Below are positions 1 through 9,271 of a stretch of DNA of 64,000 bases, piece by piece. A model generated the notes under the pieces. The model did no database searches. It saw only the letters and a program-made list of their open reading frames with translations, and had not been told where the DNA came from. A program made the translations under genes and the position numbers. This DNA comes from Loktanella sp. SALINAS62 (GTDB lineage Bacteria; Pseudomonadota; Alphaproteobacteria; Rhodobacterales; Rhodobacteraceae): assembly GCF_018263905.1 (NCBI RefSeq), contig NZ_JAAFZU010000001.1, positions 422,228 to 486,227 on the forward strand. The letters are read 5' to 3'. Each line of letters opens with the position of its first letter. Position 1 is the stretch's first letter.

Positions 1-2626
1 GTAGATCGTCCAGCGTATTGGTGGGTACGCCGGACGGGAAAAGCCCGGCCATCGCCTGACGACGACTGTCCAGCTGCGCCTGCGCATCCTGCTGGTGGGC
101 CAATTCCGCCCGCGCCGCAGTCAGCCTGTCGGTGTCACGTGCCGCTTTTTCTGCCAGCGCACGATCGGCGTCGGCCCGTTGCCGCAGGCGAGCAAAGGTC
201 GCGGCAGCCGTATCCCCGCAACCGATACCACAGGTTTCCGCAAGCGCATTGATCGCCGCCCCGAACTGCGTCTGATCGGCGACCATCTTGTCCACGCGAC
301 CCGCCGCTTCGGCACGGCGATCTTCTTGCGCGCGAAGGCTGCGCAGTGCCGCCAAAGAGGTCATCAACCGATCGGGTGACAGCGCCTGCCCGAACAGATC
401 GTCGATCAGGTCGCACCACCGCTTGTCCGCGGCATCCCGTTCGGCCTGCACCGTGGCGGCGCGCGCGTTGCGCCGCGCCAGATCGCCGTTCAGCGCGTGA
501 AGGCTTGCGCGCGCCTGATCCAGCGCATTTTGCGCGTCGCGTTCTGCCCCGGCCAAACGACGCGCCACATCCAGCGCGCCATCGAACGTCGGTGCAACCA
601 GATCCAGATGCGGTGCCAGATCGGCCATCAACGCATCGGCCTTGTCCAGTGTCGGCGCGTGCTGGTCGCGCAGGCGCGCCAACGCATCACGCGCCGCCTG
701 TGCAGTTGCATGGGCCTGCACCCAGTCCAGCCAGCCCGTCGCGGTTTGCCCCGCTGGAAATCCGACCTGACGGGCCACTGCGTCGATGGCGTCTTGCAAC
801 GATGCCCGGTCTGCCTGCAGGGCTGCAAGACGTGCTTCTGTCGCGTCCGCGCGTGCGGTCGCTTCGGCATGGGACTGTTCCACCTGTCGCAACTGTCCCA
901 GATCACCGGCCTGTGCCACCTGACGACGCAAGGCCGCGTCCACCGCCTGCATCGCGTCTGCGAATTGATCGGCACTGTCAGCGTCCAATGCCTGTCGGTG
1001 CTGGGTCCAGAAACGGTCACGCCGATCGGTCAAGTCACGCAGGTCTGCGTCCCGCAAAAGACCGCTGCTGCCGACCAATTGCGCGGCCTGTGCGGCCCGG
1101 GCGGCGATATCTTCGCGGTGTTGCGACAGTGTCGCGGTCGTCTGTTCGGTCTGAGTTTCCAGTGATGCATCACGCGCCACCCACGCTTGGGCCTGGGCCT
1201 GTGTCGTCGGACAAGGCGGCAGCGTGGCACCACAGCCCAGCGCATCGCGGGCGGCGTCGGCAGCCGTCACCGCACCTGCAATCGCGTCCTGCGCGCGCAA
1301 GACTGCGGGTGCCAGCCGGTCCACATCATAGCGCGACAGGATTGCGCCGATACCCTGCATCGGCAGGGCGCGTGCAATCATGGCATCCACAGCAGATTGT
1401 GCAGCGTCACGGCGGTCGGACAGGTCTGTGACTTCTTGCGCTGCAACGGCAGCGGCATCGCGGCAGGCGCGCAAAACCTGGCGCGTCTGATCCAGCGTTT
1501 CGATGCTTTCCGCGTCAATGACCAGCGCCTGCGGGTCTACGCCGTCGGCCGCGCCCAGATCGCGGGCGGCCTGCACCATGGCGCGCAATGCGTCTTGCGC
1601 TTGGGTGCGGCGGCGGTCGATATCCTGCGTGGCGGTCGCATCACGGCTGCGCAACCCGTCCAGCGCATCCAGTTGCGCGGTCAGGTCGGACGGATCGGAC
1701 ACCGGCCCAAGTTCGTCCAGTGCTGTCGTCACCGCAGCTATTTCAGCGGTCAACCGCGCAACATCGGCATCCAGTCGTGTGTGCTGTGCCAGCATGTCGA
1801 CCAACGTTTCGGGATCGAAATCCAGCCGTGCAGGATAGTTTGAAAAGGGCGCGATCCGGGTGTCCAGCAGATCGATCCGACCCAGCATCGGCAGAACCCG
1901 CTGTTCTGCCGCGACCCGTGCCGCGTCATCATGCAGGCCGTCGCGGTTTTGGCGGGCCTCTGCCTCTGCCTGCTGAGCGTCGGCCAGCGATTTTTTCAGG
2001 CCACGCCATGCGCTGGCCGTCGTATCCAGATCACGGATCGCGCGTTCCACATCGATAAGCGCGCGCTTCAGCTCTGCCACCCGTGTCGTTGATCGCCGTT
2101 TGCGATAGATCGCGTCGGCATCGGTTTTCACCTTGTCCAGCACCGTGCTCAGGTCTGCGACACCGGCTGCGGCGGAAAACAGCAGGCGCCCGATATCGCC
2201 CTTGGCCTGCGCGATATCATCGCCACCACGTTCGATGGTTTCGTCATCAAGGCACAGAAGATTGCGGTAATCGTCCAGCGACAACCCTGCCAGATGTTGC
2301 GACAGCGCGGTTTCGGGCAGGACGTGGCCAGCGGCGTCCAGCAGCGATGACTTGGCCTGAGCCACGCGTGTCAGTTTGGTGATCTGACCATCCGTTTCCA
2401 AAAGGGCAGTCACCTGAAGATTGTCATGCTGGTGGCGAAATCCGTATCCGTCACGCTTTGGGAACCCATAAAACAGGCGCAAGGCCGCTTCCATCGTCGT
2501 GGTCTTGCCCGCCTCGTTCGGGCCATAGACGATGTGGAAATCAGGGCGCCCGGCGGCGTCCCCGAAATCATAGGTGCGGTCCGTGAAGTGACCGAACCGT
2601 TCCAGCATCAGGCTGCGCAGCCGCAT
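1..2626 (-). CDS. YhaN-type AAA ATPase (SbcC-like), C-terminus cut by window edge
   Basis: Large SMC/Rad50-type ATPase expected to pair with the downstream-named nuclease in DNA end processing or repair. About 875 residues are visible and the reading frame runs off the window edge without a stop. The N-terminus reads MRLRSLMLERFGHFTDRTYD, followed near residue 40 by a Walker A motif GPNEAGKTT. The rest is rich in Ala, Arg, Asp, Gln and Leu, consistent with long coiled coils; the C-terminal Walker B half lies outside. The start ATG overlaps the stop of the SbcD-like gene (ATGA), so the two are translationally coupled. The YhaN type is favoured over true SbcC because of the N-terminal sequence and the YhaO-like partner. 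Confidence is high for family and moderate for the exact biological role. Confidence 0.85.
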   Translation of the reverse strand, partial: MRLRSLMLERFGHFTDRTYDFGDAAGRPDFHIVYGPNEAGKTTTMEAALRLFYGFPKRDGYGFRHQHDNLQVTALLETDGQITKLTRVAQAKSSLLDAAGHVLPETALSQHLAGLSLDDYRNLLCLDDETIERGGDDIAQAKGDIGRLLFSAAAGVADLSTVLDKVKTDADAIYRKRRSTTRVAELKRALIDVERAIRDLDTTASAWRGLKKSLADAQQAEAEARQNRDGLHDDAARVAAEQRVLPMLGRIDLLDTRIAPFSNYPARLDFDPETLVDMLAQHTRLDADVARLTAEIAAVTTALDELGPVSDPSDLTAQLDALDGLRSRDATATQDIDRRRTQAQDALRAMVQAARDLGAADGVDPQALVIDAESIETLDQTRQVLRACRDAAAVAAQEVTDLSDRRDAAQSAVDAMIARALPMQGIGAILSRYDVDRLAPAVLRAQDAIAGAVTAADAARDALGCGATLPPCPTTQAQAQAWVARDASLETQTEQTTATLSQHREDIAARAAQAAQLVGSSGLLRDADLRDLTDRRDRFWTQHRQALDADSADQFADAMQAVDAALRRQVAQAGDLGQLRQVEQSHAEATARADATEARLAALQADRASLQDAIDAVARQVGFPAGQTATGWLDWVQAHATAQAARDALARLRDQHAPTLDKADALMADLAPHLDLVAPTFDGALDVARRLAGAERDAQNALDQARASLHALNGDLARRNARAATVQAERDAADKRWCDLIDDLFGQALSPDRLMTSLAALRSLRAQEDRRAEAAGRVDKMVADQTQFGAAINALAETCGIGCGDTAAATFARLRQRADADRALAEKAARDTDRLTAARAELAHQQDAQAQLDSRRQAMAGLFPSGVPTNTLDDL

Positions 2627-3861
2627 CAGCTTTCCGACCCTTTCATCAGCGCCGTGACGCGCAGCGCCCCTTGACGTGCAAGACGGTCAGCCAACAGGGC
2701 CGGGGCATCGTCGTCGGGCAACAGACGCGCCCGCAGGCTGGGCGGCATGTCCGACAGCGTGTCCTGCACCTGCGCGCGGGCGGCGGCGATTGTCGCGGCA
2801 TCGTCGCACAGCGTTGTCATGATCTGCGCAAGTTCTGCCGTGGCGCTGGTTGTGTCCGCGCTGTCAACGGGCGCATCCAGTTGCAGCACCAGCCGGTCCA
2901 GCCATAGCGCGCCGGTATCGCGCGCCATCGTGCGGACCAGTTCTGTCCAGACATCGCGGTCGCGCATGATATGCCAGTGCCGCAGCGGCGCACCCGTCAG
3001 CGTCAGCCGCACCACGCCAGCGTCAGCCGTCAAACCAGCCGCGATCGTGCGCAAACGATCACGCAGCAACGCGCGCAGGCTGTCATCATCGATGACATGG
3101 CTGATCGACAACTGGTCCGACACGAAAGCCACCACAGCGCTGGCCACAGGTTCAACCGTGATGGTGCCGTCTTCGACGGTCAGAAGGCTTGCGGATTTTT
3201 CGCCGGTCTCACCGATATCGCGGCCCTGCGGCATGCCGGGCATCACGACCCAAGGGTGTTCGGCATGCACGCAACGCTGATGCACATGGCCCAGCGCCCA
3301 ATAATCAAACCCCGCCCCTGTCAGATCGGACAGCGCACAGGGCGCATACGGGTCATGCCCCGCAGCCCCCGCCAACGATGTGTGCAGCATCGCGATGTTG
3401 ACGGCATCCGGGACCGGTGCGCCAAAACGCGGTACAAGGCTGTCGGGCGCGTGTTTGTCGGAAAAACTGACGCCATGCACCCAGACATCGCATCCCAGAT
3501 CGACCTTGCCGCCGCGTGCGTCGAACACATGGACATTACCGGGCAAATCCAGCGCACCGGTGATGGGGTTTTCGGCGTCGTGGTTGCCCTTGATATAAAA
3601 CACGCGAATACCCGCGCTTTGCAGCCGTTCCATCTGTGCGGTCAGGAATGCCGCCGTGCGCGCGCTGCGTTCCTTGCCGTCGAACAGATCACCGGCAATC
3701 AGCAACGCCGTGACCTGTTCCGACAGGGCGCAATCGACGATCCGTCCGAATGCCGTGCGGGTGGCAGCGGCGACCACATCACGCAGGCTTTCGTCCCGCA
3801 GTGCGAGCGATTTCAGCGGTGAATCGAGGTGGATGTCAGCCGTGTGCAGGATCTTGATCAA
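2626..3861 (-). CDS. SbcD/YhaO-type metallophosphoesterase, DNA repair exonuclease
   Basis: A 411-residue calcineurin-like phosphoesterase, the nuclease subunit of a Rad50/Mre11-like pair. Metal-ligand motifs in order are TADIHLD (residues 7-13), AGDLFDG (about 56-62), KGNHD (about 90-94) and GHVHQR (about 195-200), which is the canonical Mre11/SbcD set. The C-terminal 150 residues form the capping region typical of YhaO. The gene precedes the YhaN-like ATPase and overlaps it by four bases. The start ATG is directly followed by the conserved family opening MIKILHTADIHLD, so the start is secure. Manganese-dependent activity on DNA ends is expected from the family, not visible here. Confidence 0.9.
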   Translation of the reverse strand: MIKILHTADIHLDSPLKSLALRDESLRDVVAAATRTAFGRIVDCALSEQVTALLIAGDLFDGKERSARTAAFLTAQMERLQSAGIRVFYIKGNHDAENPITGALDLPGNVHVFDARGGKVDLGCDVWVHGVSFSDKHAPDSLVPRFGAPVPDAVNIAMLHTSLAGAAGHDPYAPCALSDLTGAGFDYWALGHVHQRCVHAEHPWVVMPGMPQGRDIGETGEKSASLLTVEDGTITVEPVASAVVAFVSDQLSISHVIDDDSLRALLRDRLRTIAAGLTADAGVVRLTLTGAPLRHWHIMRDRDVWTELVRTMARDTGALWLDRLVLQLDAPVDSADTTSATAELAQIMTTLCDDAATIAAARAQVQDTLSDMPPSLRARLLPDDDAPALLADRLARQGALRVTALMKGSES

Positions 3862-3921
3862 GTGATGCCTCCGGGCGTCACCTTGTCAGCAGGTTGGGGG
3901 AAGCTCAAGCGCGGGGTTGGT

Positions 3922-5157
3922 TCATGATCCCGCACGGGCGGCGCGTACCCATGCGACCAGCGTTTCGCGCGCAGCGGGGTCCATTTGCAATGCGTTGGGC
4001 GGTGGCATTGCGTGGCTGATCCCGGCCTGCAGATATATCTGACCGGCGTGCTGCGCCACATCGCCGGGGGTTTCCAGATAGACACCGTTGGGCGCCCATT
4101 GCATCCCGGCCCAGACCGGTTCGCGCGCGTGGCACATCGAACAATTGCCAATGACTGTGTTGTAGGCGGCGTCAAATCCGTCGGCAGCGGCATAACGCTG
4201 TGCCTGTGCAGTCATGGGCCGTGCTTCGGCCTGTTCATAGGTTTCGGTCGGGCGCACCGACGACAGCCATGCGATCAGGATCATCAGCATCACGGTCACG
4301 CCCCATGTCCAGTGCGGGCCGCTTCCCGTGGCATGCATCGTATTGAAATAATGCCGGATCGTGACGCCCGTCAGAAAGATCAGACTGGCGATGATCCAGG
4401 CATATGGCGTACCGAATGCAAGCGGGTAGTGGTTCGACAGCATCAGGAACACGACCGGCAGCGTCAGGTAATTGTTGTGGGTGGACCGCAGTTTGGCGAT
4501 TTTGCCGTATTTCGCATCGGGCGTGCGCCCCGCTTTCAGGTCGGCGACGACGATCCGCTGGTTCGGCATGATCTGGAAAAATACGTTGGCCGTCATGATT
4601 GTGGCGGTAAACGCGCCCAGATGCAGAAGTGCTGCGCGCCCGGTGAAAATCTGATTGTAACCCCACGACATGACCACAAGGATCACGAACAGCAGCAGCA
4701 TCAGCAGCGTCGGGCGTTCACCCAGCCGCGATTTGCACATCGCGTCATAGGCCAGCCAGCCGATTGTCAGTGACCCACCAGAAATCACGATGCCTTGCCA
4801 CAGCGTCAGATCAGCCTTGGTCGGGTCCAGCAAAAACAGCTCGCCCCCGACCCAGTAGACGATCATCAGCAGCGCCGCGCCGGACACCCAAGTGATGTAG
4901 CTTTGCCATTTGTGCCAGATCAGGTGGGCAGGCATGTTGTCGGGGGCAACCATGTATTTCTGGATATGATAGAAGCCACCGCCGTGGACCTGCCATTCTT
5001 CGCCACTGACACCCTGTGGCATGTCGGCAGCTTTTTTCAGGCCAAGGTCCAGCGCGATGAAAAAAAACGACGCACCGATCCATGCCATCGCCGTAATGAC
5101 GTGCAACCACCGGACCGAAAACGCGATCCAGTCCCAGATGACGGCAAAATCGTACAT
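3922..5157 (-). CDS. puuD: urate oxidase PuuD, membrane protein with C-terminal cytochrome c domain
   Basis: Oxidises urate to 5-hydroxyisourate and passes electrons to the respiratory chain through its own heme c. It has 411 residues. The N-terminal ~300 are the PuuD integral-membrane domain with about eight hydrophobic segments, opening with WIAFSVRWLHVITAMAWIG. A C-terminal cytochrome c domain carries CSMCH (C339, C342, H343) and a likely axial Met in SHAMPPPN (M384). It is transcribed divergently from a LysR regulator, with uraH just beyond, so it begins the purine-degradation block. Family knowledge says PuuD replaces the cofactor-less uricase and the flavin enzyme HpxO; neither is seen in this window. 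Confidence 0.93.
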   Translation of the reverse strand: MYDFAVIWDWIAFSVRWLHVITAMAWIGASFFFIALDLGLKKAADMPQGVSGEEWQVHGGGFYHIQKYMVAPDNMPAHLIWHKWQSYITWVSGAALLMIVYWVGGELFLLDPTKADLTLWQGIVISGGSLTIGWLAYDAMCKSRLGERPTLLMLLLFVILVVMSWGYNQIFTGRAALLHLGAFTATIMTANVFFQIMPNQRIVVADLKAGRTPDAKYGKIAKLRSTHNNYLTLPVVFLMLSNHYPLAFGTPYAWIIASLIFLTGVTIRHYFNTMHATGSGPHWTWGVTVMLMILIAWLSSVRPTETYEQAEARPMTAQAQRYAAADGFDAAYNTVIGNCSMCHAREPVWAGMQWAPNGVYLETPGDVAQHAGQIYLQAGISHAMPPPNALQMDPAARETLVAWVRAARAGS

Positions 5158-5201
5158 GGCGCGCTCCTGACAGGTCCGTGGATCAGACTAGGCGATCGTG
5201 G

Positions 5202-5218
5202 ATTGTTCTGGTATCAAT
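5202..5218. promoter_or_regulatory. candidate LysR-type operator (T-N11-A) between puuD and its regulator
   Basis: The 96-base divergent gap holds ATTG, nine bases, then CAAT, an inverted repeat that fits the T-N11-A rule for LysR-type regulators. A shorter palindrome ATTGCAAT lies at 5243-5250, just before the regulator start. Both sit where a regulator would control itself and puuD. Inferred from position and symmetry only. Confidence 0.5.
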
Positions 5219-5253
5219 TTCAAACGCCAAACAGTATCAAAAATTGCAATAAG

Positions 5254-6174
5254 ATGTCATACCTCGACAACGTGCGGACCTTTGTCAGGGTCTACGAACT
5301 GGGCAGCATGTCCGCCGCAGGACGTGACCTGCGGGTATCGCCTGCGGTGACGTCGTCGCGCATTTCACAACTGGAACAGCATCTGGGCGTGCGCCTGTTT
5401 CAGCGCACGACCCGCAGCCTGACGCCGACCGAACAGGGCAAGGCGTTTTATGGCGGGGCCTGCGAAATCCTGGAATCCGTCGACGCCGCAGAAGCGCAGG
5501 TGGTCGATATTACGGAAAATCCGCGCGGGTCGCTGTTCGTTGCCGCGCCCTTGGGTGTCGGGCGACGCCTGATCGCACCACAAATCGCGGGCTTTCTGGC
5601 GCTCTATCCCGACATCAGCCTGCGGCTTCGCCTGACCGACCGTAAGGTCGATCTGACGACCGAAGGGCTGGATCTGGCATTTTTTCTGGGTCAGCCAGAA
5701 GACAGCAATCTGCGCATTCGCAAGATTTCAGACGTGACCCGCGTTTTATGTGCGGCACCGGCCTATCTGGCGCAGCGCGGGCATCCCGATACTGCGCAGG
5801 ACCTGATTGATGGCAAACATGAATGCCTGAACCTGCGGTTTCCCGGTGCCACGGAATTTCAATGGCGGCTGATGACACCCGACGGACCGCGAAAATTTCC
5901 CGTGTCAGGCAGGTTTGAAAGCGACGATGGCGACGTGCTGACAGACTGGGCCGTCGCGGGATGCGGGATCGCCATGAAACCCTTGTTCGAGGTTGCAGAG
6001 CATATCAAGGCGGGCCGATTGGTGCCGGTGGCAACGCAGAACCCGCCCGAACCGATCCAGATGGCCTGCCTGTTTGCGCACCGCAGACGCCAAGATCCCA
6101 AAACGCGGCTTTTCATGGAATACGTGATCGAACGGATCGGCAAGGCGATCCAGAACAGCGCCCTGCCCGACTAG
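5254..6174 (+). CDS. LysR-family transcriptional regulator of purine degradation
   Basis: A 306-residue LysR-type regulator. The N-terminal winged helix-turn-helix opens MSYLDNVRTFVRVYELGSMS and continues through SPAVTSSRISQLEQHLGVRLFQRTTR. A periplasmic-binding-protein-like effector domain follows from about residue 90. The ATG at 5254 gives the standard family N-terminus; the frame is open further upstream but that would run into the puuD promoter. It is divergent from puuD and convergent with uraH, so urate or a derivative is a plausible effector (inference). Its TAG stop shares the palindrome CTAG with the stop of uraH. Confidence 0.88.
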   Translation: MSYLDNVRTFVRVYELGSMSAAGRDLRVSPAVTSSRISQLEQHLGVRLFQRTTRSLTPTEQGKAFYGGACEILESVDAAEAQVVDITENPRGSLFVAAPLGVGRRLIAPQIAGFLALYPDISLRLRLTDRKVDLTTEGLDLAFFLGQPEDSNLRIRKISDVTRVLCAAPAYLAQRGHPDTAQDLIDGKHECLNLRFPGATEFQWRLMTPDGPRKFPVSGRFESDDGDVLTDWAVAGCGIAMKPLFEVAEHIKAGRLVPVATQNPPEPIQMACLFAHRRRQDPKTRLFMEYVIERIGKAIQNSALPD

Positions 6175-6524
6175 CTGCCGCGATAGGTGGAATACCCGAA
6201 CGGCGACAACAACAGCGGCACATGATAGTGCGATTGCTGTGACATGCCGAACCGGATCGGGATCACATCCAGAAACCGCGGCGTCTCTGCGGCTGCGCCG
6301 GTGGCATCCAGATAATCCCCGGCGTGAAACACCAGTTCAAATACGCCGATGCTGAAATCCGTGGCGGGCAGGATCTGGCGATCCGTGCGGCCGTCATCAT
6401 TGGTGGTCAACGTCGTGACATGGATACGGTCATCGCCATCGATCCGGAACAGATCAATCCGCAGACCGGCGGCGGGTATGCCCCGCGCGGTATCCAGCAC
6501 GTGCGTCGTCAAAAATCCTGCCAT
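6171..6524 (-). CDS. uraH: 5-hydroxyisourate hydrolase
   Basis: Hydrolyses 5-hydroxyisourate, the PuuD product, to OHCU. The 117-residue length is normal for the family. Hallmarks are the N-terminal LTTHVLDTARGIPA, the internal HYHVPLLLSPFGYSTY and the C-terminal tetrapeptide YRGS that separates the hydrolase from transthyretin. The start at 6524 (MAGFLTTHV) is chosen because AGGGGA lies about eight bases upstream; the frame is open for a further 50 codons without family similarity. The OHCU decarboxylase (uraD) that normally follows is not in this window. The gene overlaps the LysR gene tail-to-tail by four bases. Confidence 0.95.
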   Translation of the reverse strand: MAGFLTTHVLDTARGIPAAGLRIDLFRIDGDDRIHVTTLTTNDDGRTDRQILPATDFSIGVFELVFHAGDYLDATGAAAETPRFLDVIPIRFGMSQQSHYHVPLLLSPFGYSTYRGS

Positions 6525-6795
6525 GTCCGCATCCCCTTGCATATCGCGCACTCTATAGCCGCCCCAGGCATCTTCGCACAAAGCGGCACACGGGATAGAG
6601 TCCTTCGCGAATTTTTTGAAAATGATCGGAATTGTTTTGCCGTAGCGTCGCCGGAACGATTTGGAAAGGACATACACTCCGCCGTGTCACCGGTGCAGGA
6701 ACACCGCTTTGCAACGTGACGATCAGGCCGCTGACTTCGACCGGGGAGGGTTCTGTCAGCCGCATTTCAACAATGACGACATAGGGACGCACACC
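6525..6795. promoter_or_regulatory. divergent promoter region uraH / NCS2 permease
   Basis: A 271-base non-coding stretch separates the two divergently transcribed purine genes and must hold both promoters. A purine-rich AGGGA lies about eight bases upstream of the permease ATG. No clear long inverted repeat was found. This is the largest intergenic gap of the window. Confidence 0.5.
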
Positions 6796-8229
6796 ATGCC
6801 AGACAATTCCATCGGAACACCCGAACAACTGCGGGATCCCGATTACATGCCCGCGCTGCATCAGGCCATTCCATTGGGTATTCAGCACGTTCTGGCGATG
6901 TTCGTGTCGAACGTCACACCGGCGATCATCATTGCCGGTGCTGCCGGGTTCGGTTTTGGGTCCGATGCGGGCGCACAGGGCTTTCCGGACATGACCTATC
7001 TGATCCAGATGTCGATGCTGTTTGCAGGGATCGCCACACTGTTTCAAACCATCGGTCTTGGCCCCGTCGGCGCGCGTCTGCACATCGTGCAGGGCACGTC
7101 GTTTGCATTTATCCCGATCATGATTCCGCTGGTCGCGGGCAAAGGCGTGGAGGCGTTGCCCGCCCTGTTCGGTGGTGTCATCATCGGTGGCCTGTTTCAC
7201 ACGCTGATCGGCACGTTCATCGGTCGCGTCCGGTTCGCCCTGCCCCCGCTTGTCACAGGATTGGTCGTCATGTTGATCGGTCTGGCACTGATCAAGGTCG
7301 GTATCCAGTATGCGGCAGGCGGTGTGCCCGCCATCAACCAGCCCGAATACGGCAGCCTGCTGAACTGGTCCGCCGCACTGGTCGTCATCTTTGTGACGCT
7401 GGGGCTGAAATTTTACGCCCGTGGCATGCTGGCCGTTTCCGCCGTCGTCATCGGGATCATCGCCGGATATCTCTATGCCTTGGGAATGGGCATGATCACA
7501 CTGGACGGTATCGCTGCAAGCTGGAACAGGGCGGCTGTCATCTCTTTTCCAATGCCGTTCAAATATGGATTCGAGCTGAGCATCGCGGCTGTCGTCGGGT
7601 TCTGCATGATGGCATTCGTGTCGGCTGTTGAAACGGTCGGTGACGTGTCCGCCATCACCAAGGGCGGCGCGGGGCGCGAGGCGACCACAGCCGAAATCAC
7701 CGGTGCGACCTATGCCGACGGTGTCGGCACGGCTGTTGCGGGTGTGTTCGGCGGCCTGCCGAATACGTCGTTCAGCCAGAACGTCGGCTTGATCGCCATG
7801 ACAGGCGTGATGTCGCGGCACGTGGTCACGATTGGCGCCATCTTTCTGATCGTGTGCGGTCTGGTGCCCAAGGTTGGCGCGGTCATCAACACGGTCCCGA
7901 TCGAAGTGCTGGGCGGCGGCGTCATCGTGATGTTCGGCATGGTTGTCGCTTCTGGCGTGTCGATGTTGTCGGATGTGGACTGGAACAGACGCAACATGGT
8001 GATCTTTGCCATTTCACTGTCGATCGGTCTGGGTCTCCAGCTTGACCCGCTATCGGTGCAATATCTGCCCGATACGATCCGGGTGCTGGCCACCAGCGGG
8101 CTGCTGCCTGCTGCCGTGATCGCCATCGTGCTGAACCTTATCCTGCCCGAAGACCTGAACGCACCGGTCAAAACAGAAGTGTCGGGCGCCGCGGTCAAAC
8201 CGATGAAGGATGGCCTGCCCGGCGTCTGA
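6796..8229 (+). CDS. NCS2-family xanthine/urate permease
   Basis: A 477-residue inner-membrane nucleobase:cation symporter of the NCS2 (nucleobase-ascorbate transporter) family. The N-terminus MPDNSIGTPEQL precedes HQAIPLGIQHVLAMFVSNVT, the typical TM1 entry. About 12-14 hydrophobic helices follow, and the NCS2 signature region SFSQNVGLIAMTGVMSRHV is present near residue 325. ATG 6796 was chosen over an upstream in-frame codon because the family N-terminus begins here. Placement between uraH and allE argues for uric acid or xanthine as substrate (inference; uracil permeases are in the same family). Confidence 0.9.
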   Translation: MPDNSIGTPEQLRDPDYMPALHQAIPLGIQHVLAMFVSNVTPAIIIAGAAGFGFGSDAGAQGFPDMTYLIQMSMLFAGIATLFQTIGLGPVGARLHIVQGTSFAFIPIMIPLVAGKGVEALPALFGGVIIGGLFHTLIGTFIGRVRFALPPLVTGLVVMLIGLALIKVGIQYAAGGVPAINQPEYGSLLNWSAALVVIFVTLGLKFYARGMLAVSAVVIGIIAGYLYALGMGMITLDGIAASWNRAAVISFPMPFKYGFELSIAAVVGFCMMAFVSAVETVGDVSAITKGGAGREATTAEITGATYADGVGTAVAGVFGGLPNTSFSQNVGLIAMTGVMSRHVVTIGAIFLIVCGLVPKVGAVINTVPIEVLGGGVIVMFGMVVASGVSMLSDVDWNRRNMVIFAISLSIGLGLQLDPLSVQYLPDTIRVLATSGLLPAAVIAIVLNLILPEDLNAPVKTEVSGAAVKPMKDGLPGV

Positions 8230-8236
8230 AAGATTT

Positions 8237-8261
8237 CCCCCGCCGGGATCATCGGCGGGGG
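8237..8261. terminator. hairpin between the convergent permease and GAPDH-like genes
   Basis: A perfect nine-base stem, CCCCCGCCG (8237-8245) and CGGCGGGGG (8253-8261), encloses a seven-base loop in the 40-base gap between two convergent genes. No long T-run follows on either strand. It is a plausible bidirectional transcription stop. Confidence 0.6.
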
Positions 8262-8269
8262 CAATTGTG

Positions 8270-9271
8270 TCAGGTGGGGCGCGCATGCATCTGGCGCATC
8301 ATGGCGATCATCCGCGCGGAAAACCCCCATTCGTTGTCGTACCAGCCAAAAACGCGCAGTTGCCCGTCGCCGGTCACCATGGTTTGCGGCAAAGCAAGTA
8401 CCAACGACTCCGCCCGCGCCCGCATGTCGGTGGATACGCAAGGATCGTCTGTCAGGCCGATCACCGACACATCCGCGCAGATCGCCCGCAACAGATCGTT
8501 CGGATCACCATCCGGCAACGTTTCCATTTGCAATACCGCATCGATGGCAGACACGGAATGGACCGGTACACGGACGGCGGCCACTGTCAGCCGATCCATG
8601 AACTGCGGCAGAACCTGCGTAATCTGGCTGGCGGCACTTGTGGTCGTGGGCACCATGGACACCGCAGCAGCCCGGCTGCGTTCCGGGCTGGGACCGGGCA
8701 GATCGATTGTCGGCTGGCTGCCCGTGTAACAATGGATCGTCGTGACATGCGCGCGGACGATGCCCAGCCGGGTATCCAGCGCCATAAGCAACGGTGCAAT
8801 GGCGTTCGTGGTGCACGACGCATTTGATACGATACGCGCATCCCCCAGCGCCGTATCATTCGCGCCCATCACCACGGTCACATCCGCGGCCGGCGAAGGG
8901 CCAGAAATCAGCACAGCTGCCGCGCCTGCGTCCAGACCTGCCTGTGCGACCGGACGTGCAGCGGCCCGGCCCGTGCATTCCAGCACCACATCCACCCCGG
9001 ACAAATCCCTGACCCGCAAATCGGGGCAGGACCAGAAATCAAAGCTGCGATCACCCACATGCAAACGGCCATCCTGCGCCGTCACCGGGGCCGGAAACGG
9101 GCCAAATGCGCTGTCATAGCGGAACAGATAGGCGCAGGCGTCCAGCGGTGCGATATCGTTGATCGCAACGATCCGAATATCGCCATGGCAAGGATCTGTC
9201 AGCAACTGGCGCAAAACGGTGCGGCCAATCCGGCCAAAGCCGTTGATGACGATACGGATGGGTCGGGTCAT
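8270..9271 (-). CDS. glyceraldehyde-3-phosphate / erythrose-4-phosphate dehydrogenase-like enzyme
   Basis: A 333-residue NAD(P)-dependent aldehyde dehydrogenase of the GAPDH superfamily. It has the N-terminal Rossmann motif INGFGRIGRTVLRQL, the catalytic cysteine in SNASCTTNAIAP (about residue 148), the following histidine (TIHCYT) and the C-terminal WYDNEWGFSARMI. The usual RRARAA segment is replaced by ERSRAAA, and LPQFMDRLTVAAVRVP resembles erythrose-4-phosphate dehydrogenase more than housekeeping GAPDH. It lies among purine-degradation genes rather than with glycolytic genes, so it may be a secondary or specialised copy. The substrate cannot be decided from sequence alone. Confidence 0.8.
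   Translation of the reverse strand: MTRPIRIVINGFGRIGRTVLRQLLTDPCHGDIRIVAINDIAPLDACAYLFRYDSAFGPFPAPVTAQDGRLHVGDRSFDFWSCPDLRVRDLSGVDVVLECTGRAAARPVAQAGLDAGAAAVLISGPSPAADVTVVMGANDTALGDARIVSNASCTTNAIAPLLMALDTRLGIVRAHVTTIHCYTGSQPTIDLPGPSPERSRAAAVSMVPTTTSAASQITQVLPQFMDRLTVAAVRVPVHSVSAIDAVLQMETLPDGDPNDLLRAICADVSVIGLTDDPCVSTDMRARAESLVLALPQTMVTGDGQLRVFGWYDNEWGFSARMIAMMRQMHARPT

Noticed and set aside
346-1431. A long open frame on the plus strand across the YhaN-like gene
   Set aside because: It is antisense to a well-supported ATPase, is rich in Arg and Pro as expected from GC-rich shadow frames, and shows no family motif.
6553-7821. A 422-codon open frame on the minus strand across uraH's upstream region and the NCS2 permease
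   Set aside because: Its composition (His, Asp, Gln, Arg) is that of an antisense shadow of a membrane protein, and the permease on the other strand has clear family motifs.
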